Source: Zygnema cylindricum
Lineage: Eukaryota > Streptophyta > Zygnematophyceae > Zygnematales > Zygnemataceae
Length of the DNA stretch: 15,963 bases
Assembly (NCBI GenBank): GCA_037447655.1
Contig: JBBHKE010002073.1
Span: 369,943 to 385,905 of the forward strand
Direction of reading: 5' to 3'
The notes below the pieces were generated by a model. That model did not search any database and was not told where the DNA came from. It worked only from the letters and a program-made list of their open reading frames with translations. Both the position numbers and the translations under genes were made by a program. Positions 8,326-15,963 of this stretch are shown piece by piece (position 1 is the first letter of the stretch; every line of letters starts with the position of its first letter).

Positions 8326-8803
8326 TTGCTTACATTATTGCTCGTGATCGAGCTTGATACTTATAAAAACACCCCAAATCACGTTAATGTCAGTAGTGTA
8401 TTTCAGTTAATCAAAACCCTTAAATTTAGAATATTGTCTGAAATGTGCTTTCAAAACCTTAATCCAAACCATAGTTTCAAAGCTATGATGAAATTTTCAA
8501 CAAAAAATGTAGCGTTCACCTAGGATGCGGAATTGGATGATGTCCGAACAAATCCAAAAGTTCTTTACACCTTGTGCTATCGTAAATATGCGGTTTTTCG
8601 ACGCTTATAAAAAGCCTTACAAGGATTTAGGGGGTCGTTATACCATTCCACATTTAGAGGGCACGTCGTCTAAAAATTATATAACCTTTTCCCTAAGTTC
8701 CAAAATGTTCTATCCATATCTATATTTGGTGGATATGTTTCTTATTGGCCACCACCAAAGCAACGGTCGTTTCCAAATATCAAACGTAATCAACAGGGCC
8801 TAA
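8326..8803 (+). other. Two adjacent short ORFs, not recognised
   Basis: 8326-8523 (65 codons) and 8525-8803 (92 codons) lie in different frames with one base between them. I recognise no family. The first is plain in composition; the second is rich in Tyr, Phe and Lys (GRYTIPHLEGTSSKNYITF). In an AT-rich region such lengths occur by chance, but two in a row could be the remains of one broken gene. There is no codon or motif evidence to decide. Confidence 0.2.
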
Positions 8804-9011
8804 GTATTTTACTAATGTAATGGTTTATTCTGTTGAAACCCTTTACAGAAAAAGTTAAACTTTCTACTTGATCTCGCTTTACACACATGCACATTGTTGT
8901 AATTGGAAATATTTATTTCAGTAGATAGGGCTGTGAGATGAGACTTAAATAACTTAGAATATTTTATAAGTAGTCTACTGTAGTACTTACCTTAATTAGT
9001 ATTACACTAGC

Positions 9012-9040
9012 AAAAGTACAATAAAGTGTATTGTACTTTT
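9012..9040. repeat. LTR hairpin, 12-bp stem
   Basis: AAAAGTACAATA, loop AAGTG, then TATTGTACTTTT, a perfect stem. In LTR 2 (14449-14477) one stem pair is lost by an A-to-G/T-to-C type change. Confidence 0.7.
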
Positions 9041-9773
9041 ACAGGGACGCGTGTCGGCAAAAGAGACGTATGCAGGTTTTACGGAGTGGCGCCGACAATT
9101 AGTTACACGCGTCACGCATGAGACGATTGGATTCACCAGATCGGACGAACGGAATCTCAACCGGTTATTCCGGAAATATATGGTACGGTACGACGCTATG
9201 ATCATTGATTAAATTATTGCTAACGGACACTATTCACCTGGGACCACAAAGCGTGATTCACGTGGGACCACAAGTCGGCAAGAGATGTTAATGCAGGTAT
9301 TCAGGAGTTGCGTCGACATCCACATACACGTGTCAAGAATCGTACGGGTGGTTTTGGTGAATCTGACGGGTGGAGACCGAGCCGGACATCTGGGAGTGTA
9401 CCGTACATATCAAAGGAATATCGTTGATACGAAACAGATTCGACGGATGCGATTAAAGCGGGGACCACAATGACTGAGTGTGCCGTACGCACTCATAACG
9501 TTCGTACCATCGAACCAACATTCATCTAGACTTTTGCGGCTGATGTTGACTAAGCATCGGAAACATTAATTGTACGGACAATATCTGTAAATATTTGGAA
9601 AACAATAAGTTAACGTCTAGCGAATTAATTAATAGTGTTCCACTGTTCATTTAGCGGCATGTAGTAATTAGGTTTTTGGAGGTTCTCACAGTAAACTAAA
9701 ATACAGGCTGGATACTTTGTCCTTAGTCAAAATAGTACTGTTGTACCGTCACCCATATTAGTGTGACCAGTAG

Positions 9774-9794
9774 ATACTCACTGTGAGTATATAG
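9774..9794 (+). promoter_or_regulatory. Candidate LTR promoter: palindrome plus TATATAG
   Basis: ATACTCAC-T-GTGAGTAT (9774-9790) runs into TATATAG (9788-9794). Both are unchanged in LTR 2 (15212-15232), although bases on either side differ a lot. The position, about 315 bp before the LTR end, suits a U3/R boundary. This is inference from motif and conservation. Confidence 0.4.
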
Positions 9795-10109
9795 TTTAGG
9801 ACTTCGACAATTTTGTATCACCCAGTTTTGGGATTATAACATTTTAAGGGCAATTTTTGGGAAACTTGTAGGAGTCATATCTTATGGTTTACATCATTCA
9901 GATCATTTGGGCTGCAATTTTGTGAATTGTCAGTTTACTCCGTTGTTTATTCCTGTGAGAAATTTGAGGCATATTGGCCTTTTGAGTTATATTTTGTGTA
10001 AGCTGAAAGTTGGTTGTTGACTATGTGCTTCATAGCTTTTGTTGTTTTCATGTCTACTTCCACTACTACTGTTGGTCCCTCCTGTTGCAGCGGTGGTTGT
10101 AGAACAACA

Positions 10110-10120
10110 GGTTATGGGCC
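10110..10120 (+). other. Primer-binding site, initiator-Met tRNA anticodon region
   Basis: GGTTATGGGCC follows the LTR end without a gap. It is complementary to the GGCCCAUAACC stretch around the anticodon of initiator-Met tRNA. Drosophila copia uses the same internal site with a half-tRNA primer, and there too the LTR ends ACAACA next to it. Confidence 0.8.
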
Positions 10121-10173
10121 TTTCGTCAAGAATTCCTATCTTGAATGGCCAAAAGTAAGCGTATTGGGCGGCG

Positions 10174-10838
10174 ATGGTTGAATCTTCGTTTGAAACTGCT
10201 GACTTATTGGGGGTCTTGGATGGCTCCCTTGATGAAACAGATCCAAGTTGGGCGAAAAGGAATTCAATGGCAAGGAACAATCTAATTCTTTGTATTTTAT
10301 AAAATCTGGTCATGTCTCGCCTGAAAATGAAGAAGGCAAAGGAGTTTTGGACATCACTAAAATCCGCTTTTGAGAAAGCGAATGTCCAAGAAGAGGTCTT
10401 GGTGGCTCAAAAAATTTGGGGGTACAAATACTCAAGGGGAACTATGGTCGAGTACTGTGACAACTTTCGTGCACTTATTCATGCACACTCTTCTGCTGGG
10501 GGGTCATTTAATGAGTTTCAGCAGGCTTGCTTATTAGAGGACTTCCTAGTAGCATGAAAGGTGTGTCTGCTTAGTTAAAAAATCATGATAAAGCTAGTTG
10601 GTCGTTTCAATTAGCATATAATCTTATATTGGAGGAAAAGTCTAATACTAAAATCCTTGAAAGAGATGGAAAGGTTGAAGCTTTTGCAACTGACTTTGAC
10701 AAAAGAGCTCAGTTTAATCAGAATAGGAATCAGTTTAACCAAAATCATAATCAGTTTAATCAAAGGCCAAATAGACAATCATCTACTGCTTGTTTCTATT
10801 GTTATGAGAAGGGTCATGGATACAAGTATTGTCTTTAG
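10174..10838 (+). pseudogene. gag: gag (capsid/nucleocapsid), broken
   Basis: One frame from 10174 reads MVESSFETADLLGVLDGS, then a TAA at 10300-10302, then AKEFWTSLKSAFEKANVQEE up to a stop at 10555-10557. These fit the capsid-like UBN2/gag region of copia elements (LWG..DG..., AKE.WDSL...F). After a frame change, 10629-10838 carries three QFNQNRN-type heptads (10710-10772) and a zinc knuckle CFYCYEKGHGYKYC (C-x2-C-x4-H-x4-C, 10791-10832), closed by a TAG at 10836. NSYLEWPK at about 10130 in another frame looks like the usual N-terminal YLEW motif, so a further frameshift lies near 10155. Gag would package the element RNA in virus-like particles. This copy could not make an intact one. Confidence 0.8.
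10710..10772 (+). repeat. Three 21-bp coding repeats in gag
   Basis: Three in-frame heptads, QFNQNRN, QFNQNHN and QFNQRPN, just before the zinc knuckle. Confidence 0.8.
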
Positions 10839-11198
10839 CTGAAAAAGGCTAATGAGATAGGTTTATACAGGCCGGGTTGGCAGCAAAGCCAATATCACAG
10901 AGGTTTTACTAAAAATCCTACTTGTGGAAATGCTATCTTTTCAGCTTCTGCAGCTGATGTAGATGAGTCTTTGAGCTTCAATGAGCAAGAGGAAGCGGAG
11001 ATATTTACTATGGCGGCAGCAATGGAGGGTCCGAAGGATGCAGGATGGATCATGGACACGGGAGCATCGACCCACATGTGCTGGAACAAGGCGGCTTTTA
11101 CAAATCTGCAGCAAACCCTTCGAAATAGTATATACTATGCTTGTGGGGTGAGTGTTCAAACCTCAACTCAAGATGATGTGTGGGGTGAAAGTCAGTAG
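10839..11198 (+). pseudogene. Protease region (aspartic), broken at its C-terminal end
   Basis: It continues the frame of the zinc-knuckle segment after its TAG. The catalytic motif DTGAS is at 11055-11069 in the usual copia setting GWIMDTGASTHMCW. The protease would cut the Gag-Pol polyprotein as a dimer. The frame ends at a TAG at 11196-11198, and the next conserved segment (LHNVLYV, from 11207) is in another frame, so the end of the domain is disrupted. The active-site residues themselves are intact. Confidence 0.8.
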
Positions 11199-11203
11199 AG
11201 AGA

Positions 11204-12310
11204 ACTCTTCACAATGTTTTGTATGTTCTATAATTTAAAAATAATATTTTCTCTACATCATTAGTGGAAAGCAAAGGCTTTGAAGTCATTCTGAAAGCAG
11301 GTAGACAGGTTGTTAGCAAGAAAGGAAAAGTAGCAGTAACAGGAACTAGAGATGCTAGCAAAATGTATCGGATGGACATGGGTGAATATAAGAAAAATGA
11401 TGTTCTCTACTCTAGTGACCAATCTGATAATGAGTTGTGGCATAAAAGAGTAGGACACATGAATTATGATAGTCTAAAGAAAATGGTGAATTCGGGAAAA
11501 GTTGATGGAGTTTCTCTCACCTCTCATCCTATAAAATCATTTGATGGTTGTTCACTTGGCAAGATCCACAAATTGCCATTTCCACAGGAAACAAACCACA
11601 AATCAGAAAGAGTTCTACAGCTAATACATTTTGATGTTCGCAGTCCTTCACAAGTGGCTTCGGCTGGAGGCGTCCACTGTATGGTAACATTTACAGATGA
11701 CTACTCGAGGTATACCAAAGTTTACTTCATGTAACATAAAAGTGAGGTGTTTACTCACTTCAAACACTACAAGGCGTGGGCGGAAAAGCTTCATGGAGTT
11801 CTAATCTTGGCGCTGAGATCGGACAATGGGGGAGAGTACACATCAAAAGAATTTGAAGAATTTCTCCTTCAAAAAGGTATCAGTCACAATCTTATAATTC
11901 CATATACACCAGAACAGAATGGTGTTTCTGAAAGATTAAATAGGACGTTGAGAGAGAGTGCTCGGTCCATGCTTGCAGATAAAGGGCTAGATTTGAAATT
12001 CTGGGTTGAAGCACTTAACTGTGTTGTTTATATTAAAAATATAATTGCTTCTAGATCTGTTAGCACTACACCTTATGAGCTTTGGACAGGAGAAAAACCT
12101 GATGTTTGTCACTTTAAGATATTTGGGAGCAAGTATTTTATTTTAGATACTTCACAGGATAAATGGAAAATGGAGGCTAAAGGCCTACTTGGGATTTTTA
12201 TGGGGTATGATGAAAATGCGAAAGGATATAGAGTTTTTGTATTTGAGAAACAGAAAGTAATCATCTCTAGGAATATCCAGATTAAACATGAACAGGATTC
12301 GGTTGACCTT
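11204..12310 (+). pseudogene. Integrase, two in-frame stops and altered zinc finger
   Basis: One frame throughout, interrupted by TAA at 11231 and TAA at 11732. Order: LHNVLYV segment, pre-integrase zinc domain ELWHKRVGHMNYDSL with both His, then the core. The zinc finger should end C-x2-C, but the first Cys is Phe (SFDGC, about 11540-11554). The core keeps IHFDV (Asp at 11633), RSDNGGEY (Asp at 11822) and NGVSERLNRTL (Glu at 11930). The last two acids are spaced by exactly 35 residues, the DD35E rule. C-terminal FGSKYF and GYDENAKGYRVF are the usual copia tail. It would join cDNA ends to host DNA if intact. Confidence 0.88.
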
Positions 12311-12780
12311 TTAAAGTGCCAGATCAACCGGCAAAAGATAAGCAGGAATATGTCATTTTTCACCATACGCAGCGAGTTTACTTTCCACCGGCAAGTGGGA
12401 CACCTCTTCTTTCAGTGCCTTCACAGTATGCTTCACCACAGCCTACACCTAAGGTGGAAGGAACTGCTACACACTCAGTACTAGCTCAAGTTACGGTTCA
12501 AACAAAACATAAATATCAGAGGTTGCCGACGATTTCAGCCTCAAAATTTTGGAGGGGAAAGAGATCTAGCAACCGTCTACAAGCAAGCTCTCACTTTGCT
12601 TTTCTTGCAGCTACAGAGGAGCCTCTAACGATCCATGATACCTTCTCATCACTTGAGAGAAATCAGTTGATCGAGGCGGCAAACAATGAAATGAAGTCTA
12701 TTATGGAGGCACATAAATGGAAGCTGGTGGATCTTCCTCCAAGCAGAAAGCCATCGGCAGCAAATGGGTATTCAAGGTGA
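12311..12780 (+). pseudogene. Integrase-RT linker and start of reverse transcriptase
   Basis: After a frameshift near 12310 the frame 12316-12780 gives a Pro/Ser/Thr-rich linker and then LIEAANNEMKSIMEAHKW with LVDLPPSRK, the N-terminal RT segment of copia (A...EM.S...N.TW.LV.LP). A second frameshift near 12745 moves the next motif, IGSKWVFKVKVNP, into another frame. Confidence 0.75.
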
Positions 12781-13547
12781 AGGTGAACCCGAACAACACC
12801 ATTTAAAGGTAAAATGCAAGACTAGTGGCCAAAAGGTAAAATCAAAAAGAAGGTTTTGACTTTGAAGAAACCTTCTCTCCAGTTGTCAGATTTTCCCACT
12901 GTCAGAATTTTGCTAAGTCTAGCGACTATAGAATATGGAAATACATCAAATGGATGTTAAAACGACCTTCTTGCATGGAGATTTAGAAGAAACCATTTAT
13001 ATGAAACAACCCGAAATGTATGTTGAAAAGGGAAAGGAAGCATTAGTGTGTAAATTGATGAAATATTTGCATAGGCTAAAACAAGCCCTGCGTCAGTGGA
13101 ATTTGAAGTTAGATGAGTTTTTGACTGGGCTAAGCTTTAAGAGAATTAGCTCAGATAATTTTGTATATGTCTTACAAGGGGAGGATGGGATACTATACAT
13201 TGCTGTATATGTGGATGACTTATTATTAATAAGTAAGTTAAATGGATGAAATAAACCGCATTAAAGCGGCTTTAAGGTCTAAGTCCAAGATGAAGGACCT
13301 CGGTGAGGCAAAGTGCATCTTAGGAATACAGGTAGAAAGAGACAGAAACAAGAGGCTGACTATGTTGACACAGAAAGAAACAATAGGAAACATGCTGGAA
13401 AGATTTGAAATGAAAGATGTAAAAGGATCTATAACTCTTATGGAATTCAGGAAAAAATTCGAAGGAAGGGATTCAGATTCATACATAATGGTGTGTGAGA
13501 GTTTAGAGTCAGGGGAGGAGGAGTTTATGGCCTTCAAAGCCATATAG
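12747..13547 (+). pseudogene. Reverse transcriptase, several frameshifts
   Basis: Three frames in turn. 12747-12900 reads GSKWVFKVKVNP and FDFEETFSPVVRFS with stops between. 12935-13250 reads MDVKTTFLHGDLEETIYMKQ (catalytic Asp at 12953), LKQALRQWN and the active-site motif YVDD (13208-13219). 13236-13547 reads MKDLGEAKCILGIQVERD. These are the standard copia RT blocks in order. The catalytic Asp residues survive although the frame does not. 12781-12934 is badly decayed. RT would copy the RNA from the tRNA primer. Confidence 0.85.
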
Positions 13548-14308
13548 ACAGATAGTTAGATGTCTTATATATTTTATGAACTGTACAAGACCTGATATCG
13601 CAACAGCTATGGGGGTCTTGAGTAGAAGTCTGCAAATCCTCAAAAGACAGACTAGGAAGCAGCAAAAAGGGTGTTGAGATATCTTGCATTAACTCGTAAT
13701 CTTAAGCTTGTACTCGGAATAGTAGAAGTGAAAATACAGACGTGGACGATGCTAGCTATAGAGACATGACAAGCCGGAAATCTACAACCAGTTTTGTTCT
13801 TAAGATTGGAGATGGAACTAGCTTGTCTCGGAATAGTAGAAGTGAAAATACAGACGTGGACGATGCTAGCCATGGAGACATGCCAAGCCGGAAATCTACA
13901 ACCAGTTTTGTTCTTAAGATTGGAGATGGAACTTGCTGTTGGAGTTGCAAACTACAAAAGGTTACAGCTCAATCCACAATGGAGTCAGAATACATGGCAG
14001 CAGCTTCCGCTCTCAAGAAGCTCTTATGGGTTAAGTCTATTTTACAAGAACTTGGGTATATGCAAACAGGTCCTCAGTTTATCTGATGTGACAACCAAGC
14101 AGGCATTGCTATTGCCTCTAACCCCAGTCATCATTTTAAAAGCAAACAAATGGATGTTACACTACACTTTGTCAGAGAAAAAGTGCTTGCAAAAGTGATT
14201 AAATTGTGTTATTTACCGGATAAGGAGATGGTGGCTGACATGTTAACTAAAGCTCTTCCTGCTCCTAAGTTGCAGTTTTGCAGAGAAGCCATTGGACTAA
14301 GTGAGTAA
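13540..14308 (+). pseudogene. RT end and RNase H, with an internal in-frame duplication
   Basis: From 13540 one frame reads YRQIVRCLIYFMNCTRPDIA, the conserved segment after RT. RNase H follows in another frame from about 13742: TDVDDAS then SRKSTTSFVLKIGDGT, the pattern TMESEYMA, then after a TGA at 14084-14086 CDNQAGIAIA, HFVREKVLAKVIKLCYLP, MVADMLTKALPAPK and a final TAA at 14306-14308. All three expected acidic residues can be seen. The first block is present twice because of a 114-bp tandem duplication. The last codon is 23 bp from LTR 2. Confidence 0.85.
13713..13940 (+). repeat. 114-bp tandem duplication in RNase H (38 codons)
   Basis: CTCGGAATAGTAGAAGTGAA begins at 13713 and again at 13827. 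The copies run to GATGGAACT (ending 13819 and 13933) and differ at three bases (in GCTAGCTATAGAGACATGAC against GCTAGCCATGGAGACATGCC). The unit is a multiple of three, so the frame is kept. Confidence 0.9.
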
Positions 14309-14331
14309 TTGAGTCTAAAGATTTAGCGGAG
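14309..14331 (+). other. Polypurine-tract position (degenerate)
   Basis: The bases before LTR 2 end AGATTTAGCGGAG. This is where the plus-strand primer should lie, but only a short purine run (GCGGAG) remains. Confidence 0.35.
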
Positions 14332-15541
14332 TGTTGTAATTGGAAATCTTTATTTCAATAGATAGGGTTGTGAGATGAGACTTAAATAACTTAGAATATT
14401 TTCTAAGTAGTCTACTGTAGTATTTACCTTAATTAGTATTACACTAGCAAAAGTACAATAGAGTGTACTGTACTTTTACAGGGACGCGCGTCGGCAAGAG
14501 AGACGTATGCAAGTTTTACGGAGTGGCGCCGACAGTCAGCTACACGCGTCACGCATGAGACGATTGGATTCACCAGATCGGACGAACGGAATCTAGACCG
14601 GTTATTCCGGAAATATATGGTACGGTTTGACGCTATGATCATTGATAAAATTATTGCCAACGGACACGATTCACCTGGGACCACAAAGCGTGATTCACAT
14701 GGGACCACAAGTCGGAAAGAGAAGTTAATGCAGGTATTATGGAGTTGCGTCGACATCCACATACACGTGTCGAGAATCATACGGGTGGTTTCGGTGAATC
14801 TGACGGGCGGAGACCGAGCTGGACATCTGGGAGTGTACCGTACGAAATCATAAGATTATCGTTGATAAGAAACAGATTCGACGGACGCGATTAAAGCGGG
14901 GACCACAATGACTGAGTGTGCCGTACGCACTCATAACGTTCGTACCATCGAACCAACATTCATCTAGACTTTTGCGGCTGATGTTGACTAAGCATCGGAA
15001 ACATTAATTGTACGGACAATATCTGTAAATATTTGGAAAACAATAAGTCAACGTCTAGCGAATTAATTAATAGTGTTTCACTGTTCATTTAGCGGCATGT
15101 AGTAATTAGGTTTTTGGAGGTACTCACGGTACAGTAAAGTACAGGCTGAATACTTTGTCATTACTCAGGATATTACTGTTGTTGAGTCACCTGTATTATT
15201 GTGACTAGTAGATACTCACTGTGAGTATATAGTTTAGGACTTAGACAATTTTGTATCATCTAGTTTTGGGATTATTACATTTTAAGTGCAGTTTTTGGGA
15301 AACTTTTATAAGTCATATCTTATGGTTTAATAAGTCATTTGGGCTGCAATTTTGTGAATTGTCAGTTTACTCCGTTGTTTATTCCTGTGAGAAATTTGAG
15401 GCATATTGGCCTTTTGAGTTATATTTTGTGTAAGCTGAAAGTTGGTTGTTGACTATGTGCTTCATAGCTTTTGTTGTTTTCATGTCTACTTCCACTACTA
15501 CTGTTGGTCCCTCCTGTTGCAGCGGTGGTTGTAGAACAACA
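14332..15541 (+). repeat. LTR 2, mosaic LTR, 1210 bp
   Basis: Starts TGTTGT and ends ACAACA like LTR 1. Bases 14332-15334 differ from LTR 1 at roughly 65-70 positions plus a 1-bp insertion and a 6-bp deletion. Bases 15335-15541 are identical to 9903-10109. It is followed by a primer-binding site, not by host DNA, so it serves as the left LTR of a second unit. Confidence 0.88.
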
Positions 15542-15963
15542 GGTTATGGGCCTTTCGTCAAGAATTCCTATCTTGAATGGCCAAAAGTAAGCGTATTGGG
15601 CGGCGATGGTTGAATCTTCGTTTGAAACTGCTGACTTATTGGGGGTCTTGGATGGCTCCCTTGATGAAACAGATCCAAGTTGGGCGAAAAGGAATTCAAT
15701 GGCAAGGAACAATCTAATTCTTTGTATTTTATAAAATCTGGTCATGTCTCGCCTGAAAATGAAGAAGGCAAAGGAGTTTTGGACATCACTAAAATCCGCT
15801 TTTGAGAAAGCGAATGTCCAAGAAGAGGTCTTGGTGGCTCAAAAAATTTGGGGGTACAAATACTCAAGGGGAACTATGGTCGAGTACTGTGACAACTTTC
15901 GTGCACTTATTCATGCACACTCTTCTGCTGGGGGGTCATTTAATGAGTTTCAGCAGGCTTGCT
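15542..15963 (+). mobile_element. Second retrotransposon unit, start of internal region (cut by window end)
   Basis: The primer-binding site GGTTATGGGCC (15542-15552) and the following gag are identical to 10110-10531, base for base, including the frameshift region and the TAA (15732-15734 against 10300-10302). The sequence stops at the window edge within gag. A whole second internal domain and a third LTR are expected beyond. Confidence 0.9.

Larger units (their letters stand above)
8895..10109 (+). repeat. LTR 1 (5' LTR), 1215 bp
   Basis: Starts TGTTGT and ends ACAACA, a perfect 6-bp terminal inverted repeat of the TG...CA kind, and is followed directly by the primer-binding site. It carries GGGACCACAA three times (9240, 9264, 9461), a 12-bp hairpin at 9012-9040 and a palindrome overlapping a TATA-like box at 9774-9794. 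Compared with LTR 2 it has roughly 65-70 substitutions and two indels up to 9902, then none. Confidence 0.88.
8895..14331 (+). mobile_element. Ty1/copia LTR retrotransposon, first unit of a tandem (inactive)
   Basis: LTR at 8895-10109, primer-binding site at 10110, then gag, protease, integrase, reverse transcriptase and RNase H in that order, ending just before the second LTR at 14332. Integrase ahead of reverse transcriptase defines Ty1/copia (Pseudoviridae-type) rather than gypsy. The coding region has at least five changes of frame and several stops, so it cannot make a working polyprotein. The five bases before the LTR are CACAT, the expected target duplication. The matching copy should lie after the last LTR, outside the window. 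Confidence 0.9.

Noticed and set aside
9301-9492. Short ORFs on both strands inside the LTRs (also 9002-9205, 14439-14780, 14617-14853)
   Set aside because: They change or break between the two LTR copies and have no motif, so they are chance frames in non-coding LTR DNA.
10050-10176. ATG inside the LTR (MSTSTTTVG...) as the gag start
   Set aside because: The frame crosses the LTR end and primer-binding site and stops at once. The inverted LTR ends and the tRNA match place the LTR boundary at 10109, so this is more likely chance, although it runs into the YLEW segment.
9987-10313. 108-codon minus-strand ORF, repeated exactly at 15419-15745
   Set aside because: It spans the LTR end, primer-binding site and gag in antisense. 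The repeat only reflects the duplicated sequence.

Overview
This is eukaryotic nuclear DNA. The left third holds a minus-strand gene split into many small GT-AG exons. Most of the rest is transposable-element sequence: a Ty1/copia LTR retrotransposon, hAT-like non-autonomous DNA elements and MITE-like inserts. AT-rich intergenic DNA and this mix of elements suggest a plant or alga, but no gene here fixes the lineage.

Layout. (1) 207-3118, minus strand: a gene of at least seven exons for a protein of about 490 residues. Its N-terminal ~170 residues belong to no family I recognise; the rest is Lys/Glu/Arg-rich coiled coil. Two neighbouring exons (670-753, 973-1059) are tandem duplicates including intron. 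A poly(A) signal at 129-134 fits its 3' end. (2) 3715-5886: two related, decayed hAT-like elements, each holding a ~200-bp insert with ACCGTGAATC-type inverted ends; the first also holds a 62-63-bp tandem repeat. (3) 5887-8894: mostly unassigned, with an (AT)n run, two strong hairpins, a minus-strand copia relic (~6715-7045) and two unrecognised short ORFs (8326-8803). (4) 8895-15963: a Ty1/copia element in the order LTR, gag, protease, integrase, reverse transcriptase, RNase H, LTR. It is riddled with frameshifts and stops. After the second LTR the sequence does not return to host DNA: it starts again with a second primer-binding site and a second gag, cut by the window end.

The main observation is this LTR-internal-LTR-internal tandem. 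The first ~1 kb of the two LTRs differs by about 6-7%. From 9903/15335 onward the copies are identical for 629 bp, including gag with its stop codon. That is what unequal crossing-over between the 5' and 3' LTRs of an old, already dead insertion should leave, with the crossover inside the LTR. A misassembly could mimic it. The primer-binding site matches the anticodon region of initiator-Met tRNA, as in Drosophila copia, rather than the tRNA 3' end used by most plant copia elements.
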